Part shown: piece after piece, positions 16,105 through 24,932 of the stretch | How the letters are laid out: each line of letters begins with the position of its first letter | Position numbering within the stretch: the first letter of the stretch is position 1 | NCBI RefSeq assembly: GCF_002007205.1 | Contig: NZ_LAZS01000012.1 | Span: 434,001-498,000, forward strand | Direction: 5' to 3' | Source: Ensifer adhaerens | GTDB lineage: Bacteria; Pseudomonadota; Alphaproteobacteria; Rhizobiales; Rhizobiaceae | Length of the DNA stretch: 64,000 nucleotides | Notes under the pieces: model-generated | The model's input: only the letters and a program-made list of their open reading frames with translations | The model's database searches: none | What the model was told of the DNA's origin: nothing | Made by a program: the position numbers and the translations under genes

Positions 16105-17054
16105 TCTGCGAAGGCGGCCCGCACTTCTTCAACAGTCCGGGCCGGATCCTGCAGGTGGGGGAAGTGGCCGATACCTGTCAGAAGCTCGAACTCCGAACCG
16201 GTGCGCTCGGCAAACTCCTTCCCCATCTCCGGCTTGATGTAGATATCGCGGTCGCCCCAGATCACTTTCACTGGCGTCTTGAGCTTGTGAAGATTGGCTT
16301 CGAGATAGTCCTCGTCGCGGGTGAAATGGGAATAATAGAAGGCGAAGGCGTCGGCGCTGGTTACCCCGTCGCGCGCCCAGGTCTCCTTCATGTCCGCTTG
16401 CGCCTCGGGCGGCAGTTCATACTGGGCCTCCGGCGCAAGGCCGCGGCGATGCACGTTTTGCAGGATCTCGTCGCTGGTCTTGTTCATGTAGGCTCGCGTC
16501 GGCGTCGCCGTCGGCTCTGCCTTCAGGTTTTGCAGGCTCTCATACATGAACTGCGGCCGATTGAACGGGGCGAAGTCGCCGACGATGATCTTCCTTGCCA
16601 CGCTTGGTTCGTCGAGGGCGAGCAGCAGTGCGGGAAGGCCGCCGATATCCGAGGCGTAGATGACCAGGTTCGATCGGTCGACGCCCGCCTTCTCGATATA
16701 GGCCTTGAGAACCGTGGCGTAGTCCATCGGCGAATAGGAGAACTGTGGCGTCGAGGGGCGCGAAGACTGGCCGTAACCGGGCCAGTCGAACGCATGCACC
16801 TCGTAGTCCCTGCCCAGTGTTTCCGCAATCTGCTTCCAGACGGTCAATGTTTCCGGAAAGCCGTGCAGGAAGAGAACCGTGCCCTTCGGGGAGGCCGGGC
16901 CGGTAACCATGCGCCGCAGCGTGATGGTCTCGTCGATCTTGACGAAGTCGATCTTCGGCCCCGCCACGGTGACGACGCCAGCATGTGCTGGTGCCGCCGA
17001 AGCCATTGCCATGGAAGCGGTTGCGACGAAGTTCTTGAGCGATGGCATAACCAT
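16101..17054 (-). CDS. Exported alpha/beta hydrolase (epoxide hydrolase / haloalkane dehalogenase type)
   Basis: This 317-residue hydrolase has a likely signal peptide (cleavage near APAHAG, residue 25). HGFPE (64-68) supplies the oxyanion hole, and D136 in YASDIGG takes the nucleophile position. Aspartate there, rather than serine, marks epoxide hydrolases and dehalogenases. WGDRD and GIGHFPH supply the acid/His region. Its TAG stop is formed by the palindromic repeat. The start at 17054 follows AAGGACG. The substrate is unknown; a fluoroacetate/haloacid or epoxide substrate is plausible. Confidence 0.85.
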   Translation of the reverse strand: MVMPSLKNFVATASMAMASAAPAHAGVVTVAGPKIDFVKIDETITLRRMVTGPASPKGTVLFLHGFPETLTVWKQIAETLGRDYEVHAFDWPGYGQSSRPSTPQFSYSPMDYATVLKAYIEKAGVDRSNLVIYASDIGGLPALLLALDEPSVARKIIVGDFAPFNRPQFMYESLQNLKAEPTATPTRAYMNKTSDEILQNVHRRGLAPEAQYELPPEAQADMKETWARDGVTSADAFAFYYSHFTRDEDYLEANLHKLKTPVKVIWGDRDIYIKPEMGKEFAERTGSEFELLTGIGHFPHLQDPARTVEEVRAAFAD

Positions 17055-17399
17055 GTCAGGCGTCCTTGTGGTCGATCTGATCCTGTCCGTGAGGATCAGC
17101 TATCCGATGGGCCGCCGGCAGATGGTGTTTCTGAGAGGAAGCCTCTTGAACCGAGCAGAGCCCGTGCGGCGGCAAGTTGCTTGGTCCACTGCCCGTTCTT
17201 GTGGTGCCGTGATCTGGCCTTGCTCCCGGCCGTCCCGACCGAGCCAAGCGTCCCGCGTGAGAGGATGGCTCTCAATTCCGCGGGGTGCTGGCCATCGGGC
17301 CTCGTTCTTAGATTTCCGGTCATTCGCGGATCGTCGTTTCGACAGCGATCCCAAGCGAAACAGCGAGACGAAATCGCTCGCCTCAAAAGGAAGATCAGA
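17055..17399. other. Intergenic stretch
   Basis: These 345 bases separate the divergent hydrolase and VOC genes and should hold their promoters. Open frames here are long only because of high GC; none has a ribosome site or recognisable sequence. No strong palindrome was found. Confidence 0.4.
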
Positions 17400-17840
17400 A
17401 TGAACGATACGACATCCTCTTCGTTAAAAGCGATCCCGGAAAAAGCCAGAGCACTGCCCGGCCACTCGACCGTCGGCACGAACGATCTCGATGCTGCCGC
17501 TGCCTATTACGACAAACTCCTCGCCGTCTTCGGTATCGGCCGCGTACTGGTTCAGCCGGGACGGGCCGTCTACTACGGGTACCGTGCGCTCGAGTTCGGC
17601 GTGCTGAGGCCGTTCAATGGCGAGACGGCCATTGCCGGCAATGGTACGATGATCGCCTTCGAGGCCCGCTCGCGGGCGCAGGTGGATCTGGCACATGCGA
17701 CGGCGCTGGAAGCGGGCGGTTCGGACGAGGGCGCGCCTGGTCCGAGAGGACCTGACGGCGGCGACCCTTACTGTGCCTATTTTCGCGATCCGGAAGGAAA
17801 CAAGTTCCTGATCTACCGCAAAGGTCCCGACGAGGCCTGA
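17400..17840 (+). CDS. VOC (glyoxalase/bleomycin resistance) superfamily protein
   Basis: This 146-residue protein has one VOC-fold unit: GHSTVGTNDLDAAAAYYDKLL at the N-terminal half and YCAYFRDPEGNKFLIYRK at the end. Histidine and other ligands could bind a metal as in glyoxalase I-like proteins. The frame is open far upstream (to 16071), but only the ATG at 17400, after AAGGAAGATCAGA, gives the normal VOC length. It lies between two epoxide-hydrolase-type genes and may handle a reactive electrophile from the same pathway. The true substrate is not known. Confidence 0.82.
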   Translation: MNDTTSSSLKAIPEKARALPGHSTVGTNDLDAAAAYYDKLLAVFGIGRVLVQPGRAVYYGYRALEFGVLRPFNGETAIAGNGTMIAFEARSRAQVDLAHATALEAGGSDEGAPGPRGPDGGDPYCAYFRDPEGNKFLIYRKGPDEA

Positions 17841-17859
17841 CAATCAGCTTAGCCCGGAA

Positions 17860-17879
17860 CCTCGCCGCCAGCGGCGAGG
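17860..17879 (+). terminator. Hairpin after the VOC gene
   Basis: CCTCGCCGC-CA-GCGGCGAGG is a compact GC-rich hairpin 20 bases after the VOC stop, without a T-run. It may only partly stop transcription before the next gene. Confidence 0.4.
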
Positions 17880-17938
17880 CTCCGGCACGACGTCCAACCC
17901 CGTTGACGATTGTGCGTGTTTGCAAAGGAAACCCTCAA

Positions 17939-19255
17939 ATGGACTTGGAAAATAGGGCTGGGAAGGTCACGCGGCGCTCGTTTCTGCTTTCGGGCGCTGC
18001 GATCGGTGCAGCGGCGGCGGTGCTGCCTTCAACCGGCACTGCCGCCAACGTCACGAATTCGCCGATCAGCAGCGAGAACATCCGTCCTTTTAAGCCCGAC
18101 ATTCCCGAGAGTGCTCTCGTGGATCTGAGGCGGCGTCTCGCGGCGACGCGCTGGCCGGACAGTGCAACCGTCAAGGATCGCTCCCAGGGCGTCGATCAAC
18201 AGACGCTTCAGGACCTCGTGGCCTATTGGCAGTCCGCCTATGACTGGCGCAGAGCGGAACGAAAGCTCAACGCGTTCCCGCAATACCTGACTGATATCGA
18301 CGGGCTCGATGTGCATTTCATCCACGTGCGCTCGCGCCACGAGAACGCACTTCCGCTGATCATGACGCATGGCTGGCCCGGCTCGGTCTTTGAGCTGCTG
18401 GATGTCATTGCCCCGCTGACCGATCCGACCGCCCATGGGGGCAAGGCGGAAGACGCATTCCATCTCGTCGTTCCTTCAATCCCCGGCTTCGGCTTTTCGC
18501 AGAAACCGACCTCGACCGGTTGGGATGCGCAGCGGATCGCCATGGCCTGGGACATGCTGATGAAGCGGCTCGGCTACAGCCACTATGTTTCGCAAGGTGG
18601 TGATTGGGGCGCGATCGTCAGCGACGCGCTCGCGCGTCAGGCGCCGGAGGGGCTTCTCGGTATCCACGTCAACCGCATCGAGCGCGGGTCGACGTTTCCT
18701 GCCGACGCCGCCCAGGCGCTGAAGAGCGGAGGACCGGCTCCCGACAGCCTGTCGGCCGAAGAAAGGAAGGTCTTCGACGAGGCGCGCGACTTCCTCAACA
18801 ACGGTTTTGGCTACGCTTCGATCCTCAGCACGCGTCCGGAAACGGTCGGATACGGGCTTGCGGATTCTCCGGTGGGCCTTGCGGCCTGGCTCTACGACAA
18901 GATCGCGGATTGGGTCTTTACGCGAGGCAAGCCGGAAGAGGCTCTGAGCCGCGACGATATTCTGGACAACATCACCTTGTATTGGCTGACGAACACCGGC
19001 CCGTCGAGCGGACGCATCTACTGGGAGAACCTGAAGGCTGGAGCGAAGCTCACCGCTGCCAAGGTTCCTGTCGCCGTCACGGTGTTTCCGGGGGAAGTCT
19101 ATCGGCCGCCCAGGAAATGGCTGTCAAAAGCCTATCCCAAGCTCGTCTACTACAATCAGGCTTCGAAGGGCGGGCACTTTGCCGCCTGGGAGGAACCGGA
19201 ACTCTTTGTCGAAGAGATCAGGGCTGGTTTCAGGGCTATGGGAATTCGGAATTGA
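17939..19255 (+). CDS. Tat-exported epoxide hydrolase family protein
   Basis: This 438-residue protein has a twin-arginine signal (TRRSFLLSGAAIGAAAAV), then the epoxide hydrolase N-terminal domain (IRPFKPDIPESALVDLRRRLAATRWPD, in part) and an alpha/beta hydrolase core. HGWPGS forms the oxyanion hole, GGDWG contains the Asp nucleophile and GGHFAAWEEPE contains the catalytic histidine near the C-terminus. ATG 17939 follows AAAGGAA. It acts as a folded enzyme in the periplasm. Homologues open epoxides or hydrolyse related small esters; the substrate is unassigned. Confidence 0.9.
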   Translation: MDLENRAGKVTRRSFLLSGAAIGAAAAVLPSTGTAANVTNSPISSENIRPFKPDIPESALVDLRRRLAATRWPDSATVKDRSQGVDQQTLQDLVAYWQSAYDWRRAERKLNAFPQYLTDIDGLDVHFIHVRSRHENALPLIMTHGWPGSVFELLDVIAPLTDPTAHGGKAEDAFHLVVPSIPGFGFSQKPTSTGWDAQRIAMAWDMLMKRLGYSHYVSQGGDWGAIVSDALARQAPEGLLGIHVNRIERGSTFPADAAQALKSGGPAPDSLSAEERKVFDEARDFLNNGFGYASILSTRPETVGYGLADSPVGLAAWLYDKIADWVFTRGKPEEALSRDDILDNITLYWLTNTGPSSGRIYWENLKAGAKLTAAKVPVAVTVFPGEVYRPPRKWLSKAYPKLVYYNQASKGGHFAAWEEPELFVEEIRAGFRAMGIRN

Positions 19256-19627
19256 GCGCTGTTCGAACTTGGGAACCAACTCGCCGATTGAGGCGGGGCT
19301 CGCCCTTGCGGCTTGATGGGAGGAGCCCCCAAGACGGGAAGGCTTTCGGACCGGCACTGCGATCAGCCGCCGCAGCAAGGTTCCGTCGCCGGACGACGGA
19401 CGGGCTAGGGCTCGGCTTGATAGATTGAGCCTCCACAGGGGCTGGAGGCTCAATCAGGTGCTCGTTCGAAAATTGAGGAAATTGCGCGGCAACAAAGCCG
19501 GCATGAAGCTCATTTTCAACGTCTTCTTCGCGGATGGGCGGCGGCCCGAGACAAATGCTTTGGCCTGTTGCCTCGGCACCACGGGGAGGTTCCCCCGTCA
19601 CAGCGGCCGTCCCAAGCGTTCGTGAAG
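19256..19627. other. Intergenic stretch with a terminator-like hairpin at 19423-19455
   Basis: About 370 bases separate the convergent epoxide hydrolase and rpsU genes. A perfect 13-base-pair stem (GATTGAGCCTCCA / TGGAGGCTCAATC) with a 7-base loop lies at 19423-19455 and could end transcription from either side, though no T-run is present. No coding sequence or RNA gene was recognised in the rest. Confidence 0.55.
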
Positions 19628-19858
19628 CTATCTGCTCTTTTTCGGCTTCGACGGGAGCAGGCCTTCGCGCTGCATTTGCTTGCGCGCATTCTTGCGCTGG
19701 CGGCTCACCGCTTCGGCTTTCTCGCGCGCGCGCTTAACCGAGGGCTTTTCAAAAGCCTCGCGCATCCGCATTTCACGAAAAATGCCCTCGCGCTGGAGCT
19801 TCTTCTTCAGGACGCGGAGCGCCTGATCAACATTGTTATCGCGTACTAGAACCTGCAT
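19628..19858 (-). CDS. rpsU: 30S ribosomal protein bS21
   Basis: This 76-residue basic protein begins [25 protein letters not shown], which is diagnostic for bS21, and ends in a Lys/Arg-rich helix ([12 protein letters not shown]...KPKKSR). It binds 16S rRNA near the 3' end and assists translation initiation. Rhizobia often have more than one rpsU copy, and here it is not beside dnaG, rpoD or other translation genes. The ribosome site before ATG 19858 is weak (GAGCGG). The upstream L,D-transpeptidase gene is 168 bases away on the same strand, so it probably has its own promoter. Confidence 0.95.
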   Translation of the reverse strand: MQVLVRDNNVDQALRVLKKKLQREGIFREMRMREAFEKPSVKRAREKAEAVSRQRKNARKQMQREGLLPSKPKKSR

Positions 19859-20026
19859 TGACCGCTCGTAGGTTGGAAAAGGTCGCTCAACTTACAAGTT
19901 TTCGAGCCGATTCCAAGTTCACAATGCGCAGAAATTCGATCTTTCAAGAATGTAAAGCGAGGCGACGCTGAAACCGGGACGGCTGCGAAACTCTGATCCT
20001 CGAACCATACCTCGAACAGAAGGCTT

Positions 20027-20830
20027 TCACGCGACCACAATCGGGACTTTGGTCGGCGACGCCTTGACCCGGTTGTAGAGGTCGATGACGTCCTGATTGA
20101 TCATGCGCACGCAGCCGGAAGAAGCTTGCGTGCCAATGGTCCACCATTCCGGTGAACCGTGCACGCGATAGCCAGTGTCGTGGCCGTCCTTGTAGATATA
20201 GTGCGCGCGGGCACCGAGCGGGTTGTCGAGCCCACCCGGCTGACCGCCCGACCATTTCACCAGCTCCGGCTTGCGTGCGATCATCTCCTTGGGCGGCGTC
20301 CAGGTCGGCCACTGCTTTGTGTACTGGATCTCGGCTCGGCCGTTCCATTCGAAGCCGGCCTTGCCGATGCCGACGCCGTAACGGACCGCTTCGCCGCCTT
20401 CCTGCACCCAATAAAGATGCCGCTCGTTAAGCCGTACCACAATCGTGCCCGGCGCCTCGCCGGTCGGATCGATAACGATCTGACGCCGGAATTCCGGCCT
20501 GACCTTCTGGAATGGGATTGCCGGGATCACGAAACCACTATCGACCATCGAAGCATACATCGTGCTGTTGTCGGTGATGTTGCTGTCGACGCTGATCGGT
20601 GGGATCGGGCGAATGGACCCGGTCGGCATGCGGTCAACGCCCACAGGCGGCATACCACCAGACGGTTCGATGGGCTCCAGCGACGGGAAATCGAGGGCCT
20701 GCGAACAGCCGGAGGCGCCGAGCAGGCTCATAACACCGAGGCCCGAAAGCACGGCGCGGCGGGAGACGGTGTACCTGGTCTCCGGCATGGGGGCGCCGGC
20801 GGGCAGCTTCTGATCTTGCGGCTTACGCAT
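20027..20830 (-). CDS. L,D-transpeptidase (YkuD domain) lipoprotein
   Basis: This 267-residue envelope enzyme has an N-terminal RRAVLSG twin-arginine-like motif leading into a lipobox (LLGASGC). A linker precedes the YkuD domain with the catalytic HGSPEWW...ASSGCVRM motif (His and Cys). Such enzymes cross-link peptidoglycan stem peptides at D-amino acid bonds or attach lipoproteins to the wall, which is important in Rhizobiales that rely on L,D-cross-links. It is transcribed alone. A GGGTGG-type hairpin (CGGTGGG / CCCACCG, 20852-20872) sits in its leader; its role is unclear. Confidence 0.93.
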   Translation of the reverse strand: MRKPQDQKLPAGAPMPETRYTVSRRAVLSGLGVMSLLGASGCSQALDFPSLEPIEPSGGMPPVGVDRMPTGSIRPIPPISVDSNITDNSTMYASMVDSGFVIPAIPFQKVRPEFRRQIVIDPTGEAPGTIVVRLNERHLYWVQEGGEAVRYGVGIGKAGFEWNGRAEIQYTKQWPTWTPPKEMIARKPELVKWSGGQPGGLDNPLGARAHYIYKDGHDTGYRVHGSPEWWTIGTQASSGCVRMINQDVIDLYNRVKASPTKVPIVVA

Positions 20831-21063
20831 GCACTTTTTATCCCAAAGGAACGGTGGGCATCATACCCACCGGATGGGCACATCTTCACAATTCATGGTT
20901 AACAAGGCGTGAAACCGGCCTGCCGGCTGGTTTCCGCTCGCAAGTGCAGGGTGGCGACGACATGACGGGCATAACCTAGCCGCCCGTCGGAAGGGCTGCA
21001 TTTCTGGTCCCGGGCAACGGTATCCGGACAAAGGAAGCATTCCTTCCTCGCCGGCGCGGATAA

Positions 21064-22635
21064 CTACAGGAATCGTCCCGGCAGGGTCGGCCGCCGCATC
21101 CCAAGCGTGATTGCCACAGCCAGCAACGTTACGATACCCAGTACGAGGAAGGCATCGGAGTAGCTGAGGACGAATGCCTCACGCTGGAGGCTGCGTCCGA
21201 TCAGGGTTGTTGCCTGCGCCAGCCCATCCTGCGCGCTTGCACCCTGCAATCGAAACCCAGTGGCGATCGTCTGCAAACGCTGGTCCACCTCTGCGGCGCC
21301 GCTTTGCACATGCAAGCCCAGGAGGTTCGAATGGAGCTGTTCTCTGATGCGCACGAGGGTCGTTACGAGCGCCATGCCCACGGCGCTGCCGAGCGTGCGG
21401 ACAATGTGGACAAGCGAGGCGATCCAGGGGATCTCCTGAAAGGTGATGTCCTCGGTGATCACCACCATCGTCGGGATTGCAATCAGCGGCGCCCCGAGAG
21501 CCTGCAGCAAGACCACCACGAGAAAGTCGTCCGCGATCCAGACATTGCTGACATTGACGGCGAACAGGATTCCCGCACCCGTCAGCAGGGCGCCGGCAAC
21601 CAGCAGGTTCCTGGGGTCGATCCGGTAGCACAGCCACGCGACGAAGGGCGCAAGCAGGAACTGCGGCGCGATCGTCGCCAGGAAAAGCGGTCCGCTTTCC
21701 AGCGCGCGATATCCCTGAACCCGCATCAGATATTGCGGGATGACAAAGGCCGAGCTCATGATCGCGATCCGGCTTACGAACATGACGGCAAGCCCGAGGC
21801 CGACGTTGCGGCGCAGGAGAAGCTTCGGACCGACGACGGGATCGGGATGAAGCACGGCATGAACGAGAAAGGCCCCGATCAGGAAGATACCGGCTAAGAG
21901 AAGCCCGACGATCAGCCCGGAGTTCAACCAGTCCAGGCGGTTCCCCTGGTCGAGTACGGCCACCAGGGCAGCAAGACCGAGAGACAGCGAGAGCAATCCA
22001 AACCCGTCGAACCGGCGAAAGCGCAAATATTTCACGGGATCCCTGACGAGGCCGTAGGCGGCCGCCAGAAACGTTGCTGCCCCTGGAAGCGCACTGAGCC
22101 AAAAGAGATACTGCCAGGACAGATGGTCGAGGACCCATGCTTCCAGCGACACCGAGAGGCTCGGCGTCGCCACGGATACGAGCGCGTAGAGCGACAGCCC
22201 GTAAAGACGCTGGTTTTGCGGCAGGTGCCGCATGATCACGGAATAGGCCATCGGGATCAGGATCCCGGCGCTCAGGCCTCGCAGGGCCTGCAGCGAAAGC
22301 AGGAAGAAAAGGTTGGAGCTGAGGGGTGCTGCAAGCGAGAACGCCGTGAACAGCGCCGCACCGATCATGACGCCCCGTGCAGGCGACAGGATTCCGCGCA
22401 GCCAGACCGCAGCAGGAATCGCCGCAACCTCTGCCACAACATAGGCGGTCGTGATCCACGACGCCTCGTCGAAGCCGAGGCCGAGCGCGCCCCTGATATC
22501 CGCAAGGCCGATCTCGGTCATGCGGGAATTGAGAATGGAGGTGAAGGTGCCGAGCAGAACCGCGGCGATAGCGATCACCGTCGCCAGGGTGGGCAGGTCT
22601 GATCGGCCTTGCCGCGCGAACGAAACATTGATCAC
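21064..22635 (-). CDS. DHA2-type MFS drug efflux transporter (EmrB-like)
   Basis: This 523-residue inner-membrane protein has about 14 hydrophobic segments and DHA2 features (motif D-like SWITTAYVVAEVAAIP, and the RGLSAGILIPMAY region). It exports hydrophobic compounds with the proton gradient, using the EmrA-like adaptor encoded just upstream. The start is GTG 22635 after GGGAGGATCT; the 16-base gap to the adaptor gene indicates one message. An outer-membrane channel gene is not present in the window. Confidence 0.92.
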   Translation of the reverse strand: MINVSFARQGRSDLPTLATVIAIAAVLLGTFTSILNSRMTEIGLADIRGALGLGFDEASWITTAYVVAEVAAIPAAVWLRGILSPARGVMIGAALFTAFSLAAPLSSNLFFLLSLQALRGLSAGILIPMAYSVIMRHLPQNQRLYGLSLYALVSVATPSLSVSLEAWVLDHLSWQYLFWLSALPGAATFLAAAYGLVRDPVKYLRFRRFDGFGLLSLSLGLAALVAVLDQGNRLDWLNSGLIVGLLLAGIFLIGAFLVHAVLHPDPVVGPKLLLRRNVGLGLAVMFVSRIAIMSSAFVIPQYLMRVQGYRALESGPLFLATIAPQFLLAPFVAWLCYRIDPRNLLVAGALLTGAGILFAVNVSNVWIADDFLVVVLLQALGAPLIAIPTMVVITEDITFQEIPWIASLVHIVRTLGSAVGMALVTTLVRIREQLHSNLLGLHVQSGAAEVDQRLQTIATGFRLQGASAQDGLAQATTLIGRSLQREAFVLSYSDAFLVLGIVTLLAVAITLGMRRPTLPGRFL

Positions 22636-22651
22636 AGCCAGATCCTCCCGA

Positions 22652-23821
22652 TCAGCGACCAGTAGCGTCAGCCAGCTGGTCGGTGTGGATCGTCGACAGA
22701 ACGGACATGCCCGGCCGCAACAGATCCTTCAGCCCGTCGGGAATGTCGATAAGCGTGATCCTGACGGCGATGCGTTGGGCCACCTTGGTGAAGTTGCCGG
22801 TTGCGTTGTCCGGCGGCAGCAGGGCAAACTCCGAACCGCTTGCCGGCGAGATCTGCTCGACGCGGCCGCGAAGGGTCTCGCCGGGAAACATGTCGACGGC
22901 AATGGAGACCGATTGTCCGACCCGGACATTGCCGAGTTGGGTTTCCTTGTAGTTGGCGACGACATAGACGTTCGGAAGCGGGACAACGGAAATGACCCGC
23001 ATGCCCGGCGAAACATACTGACCCGTGCGAACGCTGCTTGAATTGACGACGCCATCGGACGGAGCGGCGATCCTGGTGTGGGCGAGTTCGATCTCGGCAA
23101 GCGCCAACTCCGCCTTGCGGCTCGAAAGGTCCGCTTCCGCCTGTTCGCGTTGGGTCCCGAGGACGCTCACCTCTTCGCGGGTCGCAGCAGCGTCCGCTCG
23201 TTTCTCGGTCAGTTGCGCTTCGAAGCGTTTGATCGCCGCGAGCGCCTCCTCGAGCCTTTGATTGGTCGACCAACCGTCGCGCGTCAGCGCCGCCTGCCGG
23301 GCGTGTTCGGCCTGCGCACGGTCACGATCCGCTTCGATCGCCGAAATACCGGCCTCCGCCTGTGCGATCAGGCACTGCTGCAATCGAAGCCGACTGTCGA
23401 CGTTGCGGATGGCCGCTTCACCGGCGGCGACGGCCGCCGAGGCGCGGGTCACTTTCGCCTGATACTCCGACGGATCGATCTCGGCCAGCAGGTCTCCTAT
23501 GCGCACGCGCTGGAAATCGTGCACGGCGACCCTGCGGATGGTGCCAGCGACTTGTGCGCTGATCGGAGCGATGTCGGCGCGCAGATAGGCATTGTCAGTC
23601 GACTGGTTGGTGAAGCCGGCGACCCACTGGCCCCAGCCCAGCGGAACAACCACGGCAAGACCGATCCCGCCGACGATGACTGCGGTTCGGACCAGCGCGA
23701 GATAGCTCCTGCGCCGGAATTTTCGGGTGTCTGCGGTGGGTGCCTTGCTGTCGTTGTTCGACCCGCGTGCCGTCACTTCGCGCGGGCTCTTCGGGGGCAA
23801 TTCGGTAACGATTGCGTTCAT
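22652..23821 (-). CDS. HlyD/EmrA family membrane fusion protein
   Basis: This 389-residue periplasmic adaptor has one N-terminal membrane anchor (LVRTAVIVGGIGLAVVVPLG). A biotinyl-lipoyl-like half (TDNAYLRADIAPISAQVAGTI) follows, then a long coiled-coil hairpin (about residues 130-240) and the return lipoyl/beta-barrel half (TRIAAPSDGVVNSSSVRTGQYVSPG in parts). It links the EmrB-like pump to an outer-membrane channel. It is the first gene of the pump pair and lies 115 bases downstream of a LysR gene on the same strand. Confidence 0.92.
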   Translation of the reverse strand: MNAIVTELPPKSPREVTARGSNNDSKAPTADTRKFRRRSYLALVRTAVIVGGIGLAVVVPLGWGQWVAGFTNQSTDNAYLRADIAPISAQVAGTIRRVAVHDFQRVRIGDLLAEIDPSEYQAKVTRASAAVAAGEAAIRNVDSRLRLQQCLIAQAEAGISAIEADRDRAQAEHARQAALTRDGWSTNQRLEEALAAIKRFEAQLTEKRADAAATREEVSVLGTQREQAEADLSSRKAELALAEIELAHTRIAAPSDGVVNSSSVRTGQYVSPGMRVISVVPLPNVYVVANYKETQLGNVRVGQSVSIAVDMFPGETLRGRVEQISPASGSEFALLPPDNATGNFTKVAQRIAVRITLIDIPDGLKDLLRPGMSVLSTIHTDQLADATGR

Positions 23822-23936
23822 TGTCGTCGTCTCTTTCGCCGGAGCGGCAGGATCAAGATTTCAACAATATGGCCCTCAAGTCCTCATGAATGAAATGAAC
23901 AATCCTCACTTGGTGCATGAACGTGGCTCATGGCTC

Positions 23937-24932
23937 TTAAGCGAGGATCTGATGCCGGTCGGCAGCATAGCTCCGTGAACTTGCGATGAGCTCCTCGCGA
24001 AGCCAGCGCACGGACGGGTGTGCGCCCATCGTGCGGTGGGACAACATGGATACTTCGAGCGGAGGCGTCTCGTAGGGAGGCTCGCGCCAGACAAGATCAA
24101 AAGCCCGCGCCGCCCGCTCGGCGAGGCGCAAGGGTGTGAAGGCGATCATGTCGGTCGTCGCCACGAGCGCAGGAACGACGAGAATATGCGAAACGGTGGC
24201 GCCGACCCTTCGCACTAGGCCTTGTGCCGCGAGCAGGCCTTCGATGTGGCGTGGATTGCTGGTGATGTGCGCCCGCTCAAGGCCACCCTCATCGATCGTG
24301 CCGCCGCCATGCGCCTCGGAACGATCGGAAATCAGGATGTCGACATGCGGCGACATCGACAGTTGCTGCAGATCAAAGTCACCGGTCGCCGCCGGATGGT
24401 CCTTGTGCATCAACCAGACGCTGCGATCGGAAAAGAACGGCTCCCTGACAAACCGGGCGGGTGTCTTGCCGAAGACGCCGATCGCCACGTGAATGGAGCC
24501 GCGATCGAGTTCTTCTGCGATGTTCGTTTCGCTCAGCGATCGAACACGGCAGCGCGCGTTCGGCGCGCGCTCGCGCAAGCGTGCCATGAAGTCGGCAATC
24601 GTCGTGGCGGTTATGTAGTCCGACGTCGCAACGGAGAATTCGATGTCGGAGGAAACGGCGTGAAAAACCGGCTCGCAGATCGCAGTTTCGATCTGCCGCA
24701 ACGCCGGCTTGAACGCCTGGGACAATTCCATCGCCCGCGGGGTGGGATGCATGCCGTCCGGGCCGCGAATGAAGAGTTCGTCGCCGATGACCTCGCGCAA
24801 GCGTGCAAGAGCGTGGCTGATTGCGGACTGCGTCAGATGCAAACGGTCTGCCGCCTTGGTGACACCGCGCTCATCCAGCACGGCGTTGAATATCCGGATC
24901 AGGTTCAGATCGAGACTATGAATATCGCGCAT
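23937..24932 (-). CDS. LysR family regulator (NodD/SyrM-like branch)
   Basis: This 331-residue regulator begins LDLNLIRIFNAVLDERGVTKAADRLHLTQSAISHALARLRE, in overlapping blocks typical of the LysR helix-turn-helix in the branch with NodD, SyrM and LeuO-like proteins. An effector-binding domain follows. It lies upstream of the EmrAB pump on the same strand (115 bases) and is the natural candidate for its control, perhaps in response to a plant-derived or phenolic compound. The target assignment is inference. Confidence 0.9.
   Translation of the reverse strand: MRDIHSLDLNLIRIFNAVLDERGVTKAADRLHLTQSAISHALARLREVIGDELFIRGPDGMHPTPRAMELSQAFKPALRQIETAICEPVFHAVSSDIEFSVATSDYITATTIADFMARLRERAPNARCRVRSLSETNIAEELDRGSIHVAIGVFGKTPARFVREPFFSDRSVWLMHKDHPAATGDFDLQQLSMSPHVDILISDRSEAHGGGTIDEGGLERAHITSNPRHIEGLLAAQGLVRRVGATVSHILVVPALVATTDMIAFTPLRLAERAARAFDLVWREPPYETPPLEVSMLSHRTMGAHPSVRWLREELIASSRSYAADRHQILA

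Noticed and set aside
16071-17399. A long plus-strand frame running into the VOC gene (589 codons in total)
   Set aside because: The first 443 codons are antisense to the alpha/beta hydrolase or non-coding. Only the part from 17400 has VOC family sequence and a ribosome site.
20852-20872. Riboswitch or attenuator before the L,D-transpeptidase
   Set aside because: There is only one 7-base-pair hairpin with a 7-base loop and no T-run or recognisable aptamer pattern.
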